A stretch of 64,000 bases of DNA, from positions 1,302,001 through 1,366,000 of the forward strand of contig JBQQPY010000002.1 of the NCBI GenBank assembly GCA_052258065.1, read 5' to 3'. This stretch comes from JBQQPY01 sp052258065 (lineage in GTDB: Bacteria; Pseudomonadota; Gammaproteobacteria; Enterobacterales; Enterobacteriaceae). Under the pieces are notes generated by a model. That model had not been told where the DNA came from. It worked only from the letters and a program-made list of their open reading frames with translations, and did not search any database. Positions 51,340 through 61,572 of the stretch are shown piece after piece. Both the position numbers and the translations under genes were made by a program. Each line of letters starts with the position of its first letter. Positions within the stretch are counted from its first letter, which is position 1.

Positions 51340-52473
51340 ATGAAAATCCTGGTGGATGAGAATATGCCATACGCTCGGGCACTGTTCAGTCGCTTAGGCG
51401 ACGTACAGGTGGTTGCGGGAAGGACAATTTCTGCGCCTGCGCTGGCGCTAGCTAACGCGTTAATAGTACGGTCTGTGACCCGCGTTGATAGAGCACTGCT
51501 CGACGCTAGCCGGGTCGCGTTCGTCGGTACCGCTACCGCCGGCACCGATCATGTAGATCAAGATTGGCTAGCGCAGGCGGGAATTAGTTTCTCTGCGGCG
51601 CCGGGCTGCAATGCAGTTTCGGTTGTAGAGTATGTCTTTTCCGCGCTGCTGTGGCTGGCTCAGCAGGATAGCTTCGCTCTGTGCGACAAGACCGTCGGCA
51701 TAGTTGGCGTCGGTAATATCGGCAGCCGTCTACAGAGGCGGTTGAATGCGTTTGGCGTGCGTACTCTGCTATGCGATCCGCCGCTAGCAAAAGCGGGGGT
51801 ATCTGGCGACTGGAAGTCGCTAGAACAGCTGGTGGCTGAGGCGGATGTGCTGACTTTCCATACGCCGCTCATTCGTGCCGGCCGGAATACGACTTGGCAT
51901 TTAGTAGACGAAGCGCTGCTGGCGGCGCTGCCAGCCGGACGTATTCTGATTAATACCAGTCGCGGCGCGGTATTCGATAATGCCGCGCTGCTGCGGATTC
52001 TGGAAGGGGGTAAGCCTCTGAGTGTAGTTCTGGACGTTTGGGAGCATGAACCGGCGTTGTCGTTGCCGCTACTGAACCGTGTTGCTATTGGTACCGCTCA
52101 TATCGCTGGCTATACGCTGGAAGGCAAGGCGCGCGGTACTATGCAGGTCTTCGATGCCTACAGCGCCTTCATCGGCAGCACCGCGCGTGCGAGTCTTAGG
52201 ACGTTATTGCCGCCGCCGAGGGTAGAGCGTATCCGACTGCACGGCGCTATTGATGAAGAAGCTCTACGTCTGTTAGCCCATTTAGTGTATAATGTGCGGC
52301 GAGATGATATACAGTTGCGCCGTGCAGTCGGTCTGTCGGGCGAGTTTGACCGGTTACGTAAACAGTATTATCAGCGGCGAGAGTGGTCGTCGCTGTGCGT
52401 CGAAACAGATATCGCCGATGACGTAGATACCCTGCGGCACTTAGGATTTCAGACCAGGAAGTTCAACGCCTGA
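51340..52473 (+). CDS. pdxB: Erythronate-4-phosphate dehydrogenase PdxB
   Basis: Oxidises 4-phosphoerythronate in the DXP-dependent pyridoxal phosphate pathway. With the ATG at 51340 (MKILVDENMPYARALFSRLG, GGAG upstream) the product has 377 residues (E. coli 378). NAD-binding GVGNIGSR is at 123-130; catalytic arginine in NTSRGAVFDN, glutamate in DVWEHEP and histidine in GTAHIAGYTLEGKARGT. The PdxB-specific C-terminal dimerisation domain is complete. The longer open frame from 51274 runs into IS-derived sequence and is not preferred. It heads the pdxB-usg-truA-dedA-accD-folC block. A Chi octamer lies inside at 51829. Confidence 0.95.
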   Translation: MKILVDENMPYARALFSRLGDVQVVAGRTISAPALALANALIVRSVTRVDRALLDASRVAFVGTATAGTDHVDQDWLAQAGISFSAAPGCNAVSVVEYVFSALLWLAQQDSFALCDKTVGIVGVGNIGSRLQRRLNAFGVRTLLCDPPLAKAGVSGDWKSLEQLVAEADVLTFHTPLIRAGRNTTWHLVDEALLAALPAGRILINTSRGAVFDNAALLRILEGGKPLSVVLDVWEHEPALSLPLLNRVAIGTAHIAGYTLEGKARGTMQVFDAYSAFIGSTARASLRTLLPPPRVERIRLHGAIDEEALRLLAHLVYNVRRDDIQLRRAVGLSGEFDRLRKQYYQRREWSSLCVETDIADDVDTLRHLGFQTRKFNA

Positions 52474-52639
52474 GCTCGCGGGATGCTTAAGGAACTATTT
52501 GTCGTTCGTGCATTACCTGACTCTCTACAGCTAGCGGCGGGTTTGCCAAGCGTCTCCTTCTCTATTTTAAGTAACAGATGCTGCCATCGTACATAACGCT
52601 GTGGTGCATCTGAATAATAGCAGATACAATGATGTTTAA

Positions 52640-53085
52640 CGGCTAGAATATAGCCCTTCTAGAGATAACAGGCGCAATCGGTAAAGCGAACCTAGATATT
52701 ATCTAGAAGCGAACATTCCTGTTCAGAAAGCCCCCTATTTATTATGCTATCCGTGCGACGCTCTATTGTAATGTTGATTGTAGACAATTTGGCAGGCCAG
52801 GGCGCTCGTCTCTTGAATGACTTAACCTCTGAACCCGGCCGCTTTCTGCGTCAGCAGGCGTTCAATTTGCTACCGATACTGCCTGGCTTATGGGCGAGCT
52901 ATACGCAATAAACTCTCTCCGCTAGACGCAATATGCAAAATCCTGCGCGACGAGCGGCTACTGATTTCAGTCAGCAGCGTACAGTCGCCGACATTCTATC
53001 GCCATGCACAACTAGTGCGCCTGCAAACGCTGCGGTCAATAACTGTAGAAGAAATCCGTAGGCGTTGGAAGCCGGCAAAAATCTA
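52640..53085 (+). pseudogene. usg: usg remnant (asd-like protein)
   Basis: An N-terminal piece (about 52660) reads ITGAIGKANLDII, as in the GATGAVGEALLEIL start of Usg. After an internal deletion of roughly 450 bp, VDNLAGQGARLLNDLTSEPG and LRQQAFNLLPILP follow, matching VDALAGQSAKLLNG and GRQLAFNMLPLLP of E. coli Usg, then KILRDERLLISVSSVQSPTFY and RHAQLVRLQTLR. The end is missing. It lies between pdxB and truA as in E. coli. Usg has no established function. Confidence 0.8.
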
Positions 53086-53239
53086 ACGCGAAGCGACAAG
53101 CTAGACTATGCGATGTAGTCATGTCTCGGTAACTATACCATTTTAAATTTACTGTAATTCTAGTCATTGTCGAGTAATGCTTGCTTTAGTGGCGAGTCAA
53201 TAACGACGTGCACTGCGGAAATAGTGATGACCGAGGCTA

Positions 53240-53415
53240 GAGCACTTTTCATAGTATTCTACTTTATTAAATAGCTATTCATCCATATGCTGTGCCTCAT
53301 CTTCTCTCTGAAATCTAAATTATATACACTGACAGTGAGGAGTTAAGATCGTGAATAATCGGATTGATTAAGGCGGTTAGCTTTGCACGTGCAGCATCCG
53401 ATAGATATCAAATAA
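53240..53415 (+). mobile_element. IS630-like family A, part 1 (split element)
   Basis: The 5' end and N-terminal coding part of family A (to ...GATAGATATCAAATA, as at 33550). It is interrupted here by the family B element and resumes at 54555. Bases 53086-53239 hold nothing recognised. Confidence 0.65.
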
Positions 53416-54554
53416 GCTATTCTAAAAGTAGCAGTTTCAGTATTTGTAGCCAGAACCAAATAAGTCCTCTAAAATAAAATAATGAAAATACATTATTACC
53501 CCTGCTTAGAAAAAAACTTAACTAGAATCGTTGATTAGGCAGGGCCTGCATGCCGCACAGAAAGTTATTAATGCATTGATTTTTTAAATTTCAATGCATC
53601 AATTAGATGTGTAAAGCTACCGAGTAGCGAGGCGTTAGCCGATATTTTACAATAGGTCTCTACAAAGCGTTATTTTTATTAAAGAAGAGCCTGAGTCAGT
53701 ATGGGCCTGCAAACTAAACAAACGGGTATATAGCCGCATTTCGGATGGCGATGCCGAAGCGCATTTAATTGTGCTGAGCCGTAGTAAGCCGATAGAAAGC
53801 AGGGACAGTAAGCCGCGCAACCACTTACCGAAACAGCAAGGAGCCACTAAAAAACTGAAACCGTGTGTGAGGAACAACCGAATTATACTGCCAGAAGCCA
53901 ATGCCGAATTTATTTCGGCATTGGAGAACGTACTGGGCGTGTATCGGCGGCCCCATGACCCAATGTATCCGGTAGTTTGCATTGACGAAAAACTTCATGA
54001 ATTGATTAAACATAGATGCGTGGCGCTGTGGTTAAGCCCTAGGAAACATGCTCGGGAAGACTGTAATAATAAACAGCTCAGGCGTGCAATGTTGACATGG
54101 CCAGCAAGCCATTGGCAGCAACGTACGTCAATCAAAATGACCGAGCATAGAAGGAGCATAGAATCAAGACCGATTAAGCTCATCTATTAATGATATCTCA
54201 ACACAATACTCTTAGAAACACCGAATGACGCTGGTTATAAAGAATCTGAATATCCATAGCCAAGGTTAGATGTATTTACCCCTCTCTCTAGATCAGGCCA
54301 AAGTTTTAGAGAATTTTTTAATTCGTTTATACACGAAAACATAGTAGTTTCCTAACTATGGCGAAAATCAAACTCAATATACTGCTCAATTAATGCTTAA
54401 ATCTCATATTGACAAGACTAAGATATTGCGAAATAAAGTTACGGCTTGGCAGACACAACGTAATCAGACAAACTCTAAGATAGATTGAAATTATTGATAA
54501 TGCTCGCATCAAGTTTAAGGGTCTTTATATTTTTTATAATATGTAATATAACGC
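53416..54554 (+). mobile_element. IS630-like family B inserted in family A
   Basis: Near full-length family B copy with the family terminus at its left (GTAGCAGTTTCAGTATTTG) and a central frame 53771-54190 that reads NAEFISALENVLGVYRRPHDPMYPVVCIDE and SPRKHAREDCNNKQLRRAMLTW. It was broken by a few shifts and stops but is the most intact family B coding region of the window. It splits a family A element, so it moved after it. Confidence 0.7.
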
Positions 54555-55225
54555 CATCAGAAACCTGAATCACCTATCAAAAATTGATGCGTATTCTGAT
54601 TTTATCCTGATCATTATGAGTCTTGTAATCTAACTTTTTTCTGAAATACAGGACTTACTGAATAGTACTTTCAGTATTTAAATGACCCTTTATGCTCTAT
54701 CGCGCTTTTTTGCTGCAAGGTTAAAGAAAGACTGCATGAAAAAGCTTTTCATCATTGATGAAACGGCAACAAAGACAAATATAGGCAGCTGTAAGAACCG
54801 CAGCAGACGAGGTTAACCGTGCCAGATAGATGTGCCAGACATTCACTGAAAACAACTAGATTTACTGCTAGAATACGTCTATCTAGATTAAACGCAATTA
54901 TATTACTCGATGGAGAAATAAACAGATATACTTTTCCCTTATTCAGTATAGTGACTTTCCATAAACTTTTACCAGAGAATATCGCAATAATGAATAATTT
55001 GTTTACTCATAAAGCTGACAGTGCACGAGAAATTATTCAGGCCAAAGATTTAATTCTTCTTTATTTTCTGCATTGTTCCCCGGATTTAAATCCTATCGAG
55101 ATGGCATTTCCCATGCTGCAATCACTACTGAGAAAAGCTACAGTCAGAACCTTTACTGCGCTGTGGAATGCGATCGCTCAAGCTATTGAGTTAATTTGGC
55201 ATAAAGATGGCAACATTTAGTTACG
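54555..55225 (+). mobile_element. IS630-like family A, part 2 (split element)
   Basis: The rest of family A. A 133-codon frame (54819-55220) reads FTARIRLSRLNAIILLDGEIN, IAIMNNLFTHKADSAREIIQA, SPDLNPIEMAFPMLQSLLRKA and ALWNAIAQAIELIW: the DDE core of an IS630 transposase with D at LLDG, N/D-site MNN (family: MDN) and E in NPIE. The upstream part is broken. About 60 bases at the insertion point are missing compared with the copy at 33467. It ends about 25 bp before truA. Confidence 0.75.
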
Positions 55226-55249
55226 GCGAAAACGGCGCCTCTCTCCTAG

Positions 55250-56074
55250 ATGGACGAAGCGATGCTGGCCTCATCTCATAATAGCAGGATAAAGCTAGCG
55301 CTCGGTATTGAGTATGACGGCAGTGCATATTACGGCTGGCAGCGCCAGCAGGAAGTGTCGAGCGCGCAGGCGTGCCTTGAACGTGCTCTGTCGACGATTG
55401 CCGACGAGCCTGTCGTGGTCCACTGTGCCGGCCGTACCGATGCTGGCGTACACGCGACAGGGCAGGTAATCCATTTTGATACCCGCGCGCGGCGGCCAAA
55501 CGCTGCCTGGACACTCGGAGTCAACGCTAACCTGCCCGCCGATATCGCCGTGCGCTGGGCAGCACTGATGTCAGACGATTTTCATGCGCGTTTCAGCGCT
55601 ACCGCCCGGCGCTACCGCTATATCATTTATAACTGTCGCCTACGTCCGGCTCTTCTCGGACGCGGGTTAACCCATCACTACCACCCGCTTGATGCACAGT
55701 CGATGGCCCGCGCCGGCCAATGTTTACTAGGGGAGAACGATTTTACCTCTTTTCGCGCTCTGCAGTGTCAATCGCGCAGTCCTTGGCGCAACGTGCATCA
55801 TTTGCACGTCAAGCGCCAAGGGGAATATGTGGTAGTGGATATCAAAGCCAATGCTTTTGTTCAGCATATGGTTCGTAATATTGTAGGTAGTCTTCTAGAG
55901 GTGGGGGCCGGCAACCAGCCGGAAAGCTGGATCGCAGAACTGCTAGCGTGCCGCGACCGGACGCAGGCCGGCGCTACTGCCAAAGCGCAGGGGCTTTATC
56001 TGGTAGCGGTAGAGTATCCATGGCCTTTTGTTCTGCCTGCGTCGCCGCTTGGGCCGTTATTTCTAGCGGAATAA
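55250..56074 (+). CDS. truA: tRNA pseudouridine(38-40) synthase TruA
   Basis: Makes pseudouridine at positions 38-40 of tRNA anticodon stems. 274 residues from 55250 (E. coli 270). Catalytic D64 in GRTDAGVHATGQ; IKLALGIEYDGSAYYGWQRQ, DFHARFSATARRYRY, NDFTSFRALQCQSRSPWRNV and ANAFVQHMVRNIVGSLLEVG are intact. Start choice is open: ATG at 55250 or 55262, neither with a good ribosome binding site, because the IS630-like element ends about 25 bp upstream and has replaced the native leader. Its place after usg and before dedA is the E. coli order. Confidence 0.94.
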   Translation: MDEAMLASSHNSRIKLALGIEYDGSAYYGWQRQQEVSSAQACLERALSTIADEPVVVHCAGRTDAGVHATGQVIHFDTRARRPNAAWTLGVNANLPADIAVRWAALMSDDFHARFSATARRYRYIIYNCRLRPALLGRGLTHHYHPLDAQSMARAGQCLLGENDFTSFRALQCQSRSPWRNVHHLHVKRQGEYVVVDIKANAFVQHMVRNIVGSLLEVGAGNQPESWIAELLACRDRTQAGATAKAQGLYLVAVEYPWPFVLPASPLGPLFLAE

Positions 56075-56319
56075 CTGCTAATGTATAGCACGTTACGCTA
56101 CTGGAATAACTGAATAAAATATATTATCAATTTTATTCTACATGTTGATATCTAGCGAGCAGAACTAGTGGCTCACTACAGTGGTTGGGTATATGCCTGT
56201 TAGTTTATAATCCTGTTTTGTTAAACCAATCTGCTGATAACGCCTTTCCTGTTAGGAGATTCGCTTTTGTTTTTCTTTAGCGATAGCGGCATTGCTAAGC
56301 AAGAAATTTAATTTTTATG

Positions 56320-56740
56320 TGATGATAATTTTAATAATCTTAGCGGTAATAACCGGCGGCGCGGTCAATTATACAATTAACCGTCTGTTCGGCGAAAAGT
56401 TGTCAAACCATCTCGACTCGGAAATTTTTTTGCTGACGCTATCTGGGTAAAAACCACCTGTTTTACGCGTGCACGGTAGTAAAACCATTATTCTAGCGCG
56501 CTTTATGCCTATCGTGCGGACTTTCTTGTCGTTTGTAGGCAGCATAAGATATATTATGTGTTATCGCTATTTCGCGCTGTAGACTGTCGCGGGCGGAACT
56601 GGTAAAGTTTCTGGTGTTTAACTATGCTAGCTATTTCTTTAGCAATCTGCCGGTCGTGCAGAAAAGTTGCGGCAATTTATTGTGGTGATTATCCTGATAC
56701 CTGTGCTGCCGGGCATGGTGTAAATGTTGCGCCAGCGCCG
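56320..56740 (+). pseudogene. dedA: dedA remnant (DedA/Tvp38 membrane protein)
   Basis: Frames read VITGGAVNYTINRLFGEKL, then GSKTIILARFMPIVRTFLSF, the hallmark of DedA (GGKTIVLARFVPIVRTFAPF), then ASYFFSNLPVVQK in another frame (DedA: AGYFFGNLPFVQE). At least three frame changes and several stops. It follows truA and precedes accD, as in E. coli. It was a membrane lipid carrier or flippase-like protein; now dead. Confidence 0.82.
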
Positions 56741-56778
56741 CATTACCGTCAACGATAAAAGTGAGTAATGCCGATGCC

Positions 56779-56865
56779 GGTGAGCAGAAAGTAAACAAAG
56801 TTTAGAGTTTTCTGTGCGAAGTTGCCGGCCGTTATGATTTAATAGATAGTCTTTAGCACCTCATC
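56779..56865 (+). pseudogene. Possible ubiE-like fragment
   Basis: A single plus-strand frame reads GEQKVNKV, stop, SFLCEVAGRYDLIDSL. It lines up without gaps with E. coli UbiE [24 protein letters not shown]: 11 of 24 positions agree by my count. Nothing further downstream matches because an IS110-type element starts within 50 bp. The gene is not expected at this locus, so chance similarity is a real possibility. Confidence 0.25.
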
Positions 56866-56899
56866 ATGAGGACGGGAGAGTGCACTATTAAGTCATCAA

Positions 56900-58065
56900 C
56901 CATGTTTATGATGCCTAAAGGGTATAAAACCGGCGACGCGCATCACAGCAAATAGAACGTTGCAGCGTCTTCTTTCTAGGAGCTATAAGCGCCTGGTTGT
57001 GCCAATCTCTCATTTTGCATGCAAAATAAGCCCTTAAGATTAGATCTGTAATCGTCGAAAATGCTGCTAGAAACAGAGCTCACCTAAAAGTTTTATTGCT
57101 CTGTCGTGATGAATGTTCTCCGCGCATAAAAGAGCCGGAACGCCGGGTTACTGACATAAGTCTTACGTAGGCTACGAGATGAGAGGTTAAAAAAGATCCG
57201 GCCGCTACCAGGGTAGCGGGCCAAAAAGTAGCTCTCACGTCAAGGCTGAGTATGCTTGTTAAAACTGGCTAAAGAAAATGAGCGAGAGCCCGCTGCTCCA
57301 CCTCCAGTGCAACTTCATCTTCCTTTTCCTGTAGAGCAATAAGCTGGAGCGCCAGGCACTGCAAAACAATAACAGCAGCATTCGCGCTCGGAACAACGCC
57401 AGTCCGCCCAGTAAGTGCCTGGGTAATTTCCGCGGCAAGGCGTTTTGCTAGACGATAAGCGAGCTTGCAGAGTTGGGTAGTCAGCTTCTTTTCACTAATC
57501 GAAGCGAGTTGTGCTGGAATAGGGATTTTTGGAAATGGAGATTGCTGGATCAGTTAAAGTATTGCTGAGTGATTCAGTTGCAGTCTGACAACTGCCTCGA
57601 GAGCTGGATGTATCGCGGTCAGGAGACGCAGATACGATTACTAGCCTAAGTTGTCTGAACAACAAGATTATGAGCAAAACCGTAGAGCATTGAGAGTTCA
57701 ATGATTTTACTCGTTAGCCAACTTCAGTATGCGTAGCGTGTCAGGAAGTCACGGTCGTCGATTTTAGCTTCACTGACGTGTAAATTGGTAATGCCGCGCA
57801 TTTCTAGTTTGGAAAGGCATTCCAACAAGAGCATCTTCAAAACGGGCTAAAGCGATGGGTAACGCGCGGATAATCGCGGACTGGTCAACAAGCCAGCAGC
57901 ATCTGATTATACTGTTTCTAGTCAGATATCAGAAACCTCAATTTGTTTTTTTGTTGGGTAATTTTCTATCGAAAAAACGTTTTTCTGCATGGCGCAATGT
58001 CTATCTTTACCGACATCAATGCCAATGAAGACCCGAACTGATTCATAATGGCTGGATTCGCTCAT
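56900..58065 (-). pseudogene. IS110-like transposase remnant
   Basis: From an ATG at 58065 the minus strand reads VRVFIGIDVGKDRHCAMQKNV, the N-terminal DEDD/RuvC-like start of IS110 transposases, then, after gaps and shifts, KLTTQLCKLAYRLAKRL, TGRTGVVPSANAAV, LQLIALQEKEDEVALEVE, PVLTSILSLDVRA, VRLMSVTRRSGSFMRGE and, near 57000, RDWHNQALIAPRKKT. This is the family's C-terminal serine-containing Tnp20 domain. Multiple stops. It sits between dedA and accD and is the only IS110-type element in the window. Confidence 0.85.
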
Positions 58066-58388
58066 TCTGTTACCTTGTTTATATTGGTTACCCAGCAACC
58101 ATGCAGGTCAAGGCTTCGCCATAAACGTTACAGACGTTCTCAGTAAATAGATCTGACCAATCCTTATTAGCGGTCACAAGTGTTCAACCAAACCCGGTGA
58201 CACAATCCCCCGGATTATGGACGACTGGGAAGCGAAATAATCATGCCGAGTCTCGCTGGCTAACACTCCAGTATACGGGGTAAAAATAAAGTAACGGGAG
58301 AGTCGCGGGACAGCTGCGTTCCCGCGCGGAAAAAGTCAAGCAAATATAGCGAACTGGCAGATGCCAGGTTCAGACAGAAAGGTTATCG
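58066..58388 (+). promoter_or_regulatory. accD leader with GC-rich hairpin
   Basis: About 320 bp before accD. A perfect 7-bp stem, CGCGGGA (58304-58310) with TCCCGCG (58320-58326) and a 9-base loop, lies about 60 bp before the start codon, without a T-run. It may be a leader structure or the end of the IS110-type element. No clear promoter seen. Confidence 0.35.
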
Positions 58389-59303
58389 ATGAGCTGGATT
58401 GAACGAATTCTCAACAAGAACACTATCAGCTCGGCGCATAAGGCGAATATCCCCGAGGGGGTATGGACCAAGTGTGACAGCTGTGGCCAGGTACTTTACC
58501 GCGCAGAGCTGGAGCGCAATCTGGAGGTCTGTCCCAAATGCAATCACCACATGCGTATGACCGCGCGTGCGCGACTGTACGCTTTCCTAGATAAGGGAAG
58601 CGAGCTCGAACTCGGTAGCGAGCTGGAGCCAAAAGATATCCTGAAATTCAGGGACTCAAAAAAGTATAAGGATCGTCTAGCTGCAGCCCAGAAAGCTACC
58701 GACGAAAAAGACGCGCTAGTGGCAATGAAAGGAACGCTGTATGGGATGCCGGTGATCGCGGCATCCTTTGAATTTGCCTTTATTGGCGGGTCGATGTCCT
58801 CGGTAGTCGGCGCGCGCTTTATGCGCGCGGTGGAGCAAGCGATGACGGATAACTGTCCGCTAGTGTGTTTTTCCGCCAGCGGCGGTGCCCGCATGCAGGA
58901 AGCGCTGATGTCGCTGATGCAGATGGCTAAAACCAGCGCAGCGCTAGCCCGGCTTCGCGCTCGGCGGTTGCCTTATATTTCGGTACTGACCGATCCGACT
59001 ATGGGGGGCGTTTCGGCCAGCCTAGCAATGCTTGGGGATTTGAACGTTGCCGAGCCAAAAGCGCTGATTGGCTTTGCCGGTCCGCGGGTGATTGAACAGA
59101 CGGTGCATGAAAAACTGCCGGCCGGCTTTCAGCGCAGTGAATTTCTGCTAGAAAAGGGCGCAATTGATCTTATCGTGCGACGCCCGGAGATGCGTCTGCG
59201 TATTGCCAGTCTGCTGGCGAAACTGACCAATCGGCCGCAGCCACAAGAGCAATTTCGGCAGGAAGCAGACCCTAACATAATCCAGGACGAGCATCAGAAC
59301 TAG
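58389..59303 (+). CDS. accD: Acetyl-CoA carboxylase carboxyltransferase beta subunit
   Basis: With AccA forms the carboxyltransferase that makes malonyl-CoA, the first step of fatty acid synthesis. 304 residues, the E. coli length, intact. The N-terminal zinc ribbon has C29, C32, C48 and C51 (WTKCDSCGQVLYR, EVCPKCNHHM). The crotonase-fold core includes FEFAFIGGSMSSVVGARF, FSASGGARMQEALMSLMQM, DPTMGGVSASLAMLGD and GFAGPRVIEQTV. The ATG follows GAAAGG. folC follows as in E. coli, but about 980 bp away instead of adjacent. Confidence 0.96.
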   Translation: MSWIERILNKNTISSAHKANIPEGVWTKCDSCGQVLYRAELERNLEVCPKCNHHMRMTARARLYAFLDKGSELELGSELEPKDILKFRDSKKYKDRLAAAQKATDEKDALVAMKGTLYGMPVIAASFEFAFIGGSMSSVVGARFMRAVEQAMTDNCPLVCFSASGGARMQEALMSLMQMAKTSAALARLRARRLPYISVLTDPTMGGVSASLAMLGDLNVAEPKALIGFAGPRVIEQTVHEKLPAGFQRSEFLLEKGAIDLIVRRPEMRLRIASLLAKLTNRPQPQEQFRQEADPNIIQDEHQN

Positions 59304-60282
59304 GCCTAAACAGAGGGGACAAAACTGTCCACGAGCATCTGCAAGAGTGGAGAAAACCTAATGAGAACCAAGCATAAGAAAATATGATTACGAATATTAT
59401 ACAGCTTATTGGAATAAGCTGCACTGCATTGTCAGTGTTTTCAATGCCCTTGCCAAGAAGCGCGGTACTATTCTTCTCAAGTTATAATACCCATTAAATA
59501 AATATTTAAATTTAGCCAGGTAAAGCCGTGTGTATTTATCACGAATTGACCGACCACGTCCATTCTAACATTTTCAAGGTTTCACGACAGGCTCTTCACT
59601 CACTTAACGGTAGGGCATTTACCACTATCATTACTAGCAGCAATGACGTGTCTTTCATGCATGGTAATCGTAAGCGTTGTTGAATACTTTAAAACACTCT
59701 AATCTATTACTGAATACATGCTTACTAGCTGAAAATATAGCTACCATCTATAATGGAGAATGTTATAAATTGCGCGAGTTTAACGCGGCTCAAGTCTTTT
59801 ACTCGACACAACTGCATCAGCAAAGGATCTCTCTATTAATTAGTGGAAACCGCAGCTACAAAAGAGAACTTGTGAGTTGCTCTGCACCCGCGCTTTCCCA
59901 AGCGTTCACTAGCCAGATAAGCATCTGCCCGAAGAGCTTTTTACCTTAGTTGCGTTTGAGTATGACCTATAGAATTTTATGCTGGCCTTCCAGGCCGTGT
60001 TGTAAGTTAGGCTAAACTCGCGAGACAGCTGTAACGCTGAAAGGCTATTTTTCACTCAATCAAAAGATAGCTTGCAAGGAACCACATTGTTACTGTATAG
60101 ATCTTTAGAATGAAATATGCTATTAGCGATCAGTAAGGCTTAATGCTGGCAAAGGTGGCATTCACCGCGCCAGAACTAATAACCGATTACGATAAGCGAT
60201 AGAGCATTTCCTGGCAAATTTTTGATTTCTAAGATAGCTCAATTTTCAGCTGTTTAAAGTGTGTAATCAAGAAAGAAAATGA
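59304..60282. other. accD-folC spacer, mostly unassigned
   Basis: Nearly 1 kb where E. coli has a short gap. 59380-59480 weakly resembles repeat E. A 90-codon plus-strand frame (59677-59949) is open, without a ribosome binding site or any recognised motif. The rest shows no gene, IS or terminator I can name. Confidence 0.35.
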
Positions 60283-61572
60283 ATGGGCGAATATATAGAG
60301 AATCTGCCTATCCCTCAAGCTACGTCGCCACTGACTACGTGGCTTTATTATCTCGAACGTCTGCATGCTAAACCCATTGACCTGGGCTTAGAGCGGGTAC
60401 TCCATGTGGCTACCGGTCTAAATCTGCTACGCCCAGCCCCATGGGTTATTACCGTTGGCGGCACCAACGGCAAAGGCACTACTTGCCGGCTGCTAGAAGC
60501 TATCTTGCTGGCCAGCGGCATGCGGGTTGGCGTCTATAGCTCACCACATTTGCTGCGCTATACAGAGCGAGTGCGTATCCAGGGCGATGAATTACCTGAA
60601 GCCGCTCATAGTGAAGCCATGGCGGTTATCGAAGCCGGCCGCAACGCAACTTTCCTTAGCTATTTTGAATTCGGCACGCTCGCAGCGCTGCAGCTATTCC
60701 GGCAAGCATTGCTGGATATCGTAATTCTTGAGGTTGGCCTAGGGGGACGGCTAGACGCTACGAATATCATTGATGCCGATGTTGCTGTAATTACTTCAAT
60801 TGCCGTCGATCACACCGATTGGCTGGGCCCGGATCGTTCCAGTATCGCACGTGAAAAAGCCGGCATCTTCCGTCGAAGCAGGCCGGCGGTTGTCGGTGAG
60901 CCAAATCGGCCGGCTACGCTCGACGCAGTCTCGGCTGATAGCGGTGCAGCCTTGTACGCCCTTGAACGCGATTGGTGGTGGCATAATGATGGGCAGCACT
61001 GGCGTTGGTGGGATGGCTCACGCGAGCTTACGGCGTTGCCGCTGCCTGCTATTCCGCTTGAAAATGCCGCGACCGCGGTGGCCACGCTTAATCGCCTACC
61101 GTTCTCGGTGCCGGAAGCGGCAGTCCGACAAGGATTGCGCGAAGCCGCACTGTCAGGACGTTTCCAGTGTATCGGCCAAGCGCCGCTAACGATACTGGAC
61201 GTAGCGCACAACCCCCACGCAGCCAGATATCTAGCACGGCGTCTGGTAGCGCTGCTCCACACCGGCAAGGTGCGGGCGGTGGTTGGCATGCTGTCGGATA
61301 AAGATATCGCAGGCACGCTCGCTTGCCTGCGCGATCAGGTGGATATCTGGTATTGCGCGTCTCTCTACGGGCCGCGCGCGGCAAGCGCCGCGCAGCTGGC
61401 CGCTCATCTTCATAGCGATGCGCAACGATTTGAGGATGTGATCAGCGCCTGGCGTCAGGCAATAACAGACGCTTCGCCGGAGGATTGTGTGCTGGTTTTT
61501 GGCTCTTTTCATGCCGTAGCACCGATCATAGCGTTAGCTGCAAGAGAGAAATATTTGACGACTAAATCTTAA
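60283..61572 (+). CDS. folC: Folylpolyglutamate/dihydrofolate synthase
   Basis: Adds L-glutamate to dihydropteroate (making dihydrofolate) and to folates. 429 residues (E. coli 422), intact. P-loop GGTNGKGTTCRLLE at about 59-72, then VGVYSSPHLLRYTERVRIQG, TYFEFGTL-like LSYFEFGTLAALQLF, ILEVGLGGRLDATNIIDAD, SIAVDHTDWLGPDRSSIAREKAGIF and DVAHNPHAARYLARRL, GMLSDKDIAGTL, VFGSFHAVAP. Start: ATG at 60283 after GAAAGAAAATGA; no better in-frame start is evident. The usual dedD-cvpA-purF downstream are absent; IS debris follows. Confidence 0.96.
   Translation: MGEYIENLPIPQATSPLTTWLYYLERLHAKPIDLGLERVLHVATGLNLLRPAPWVITVGGTNGKGTTCRLLEAILLASGMRVGVYSSPHLLRYTERVRIQGDELPEAAHSEAMAVIEAGRNATFLSYFEFGTLAALQLFRQALLDIVILEVGLGGRLDATNIIDADVAVITSIAVDHTDWLGPDRSSIAREKAGIFRRSRPAVVGEPNRPATLDAVSADSGAALYALERDWWWHNDGQHWRWWDGSRELTALPLPAIPLENAATAVATLNRLPFSVPEAAVRQGLREAALSGRFQCIGQAPLTILDVAHNPHAARYLARRLVALLHTGKVRAVVGMLSDKDIAGTLACLRDQVDIWYCASLYGPRAASAAQLAAHLHSDAQRFEDVISAWRQAITDASPEDCVLVFGSFHAVAPIIALAAREKYLTTKS

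Noticed and set aside
59677..59949. 90-codon frame between accD and folC
   Set aside because: No ribosome binding site, no motif and no protein-like composition; kept only as part of the spacer description.
60810..61316. 168-codon minus-strand frame
   Set aside because: It is antisense to folC, which is intact and conserved; this is a shadow frame.
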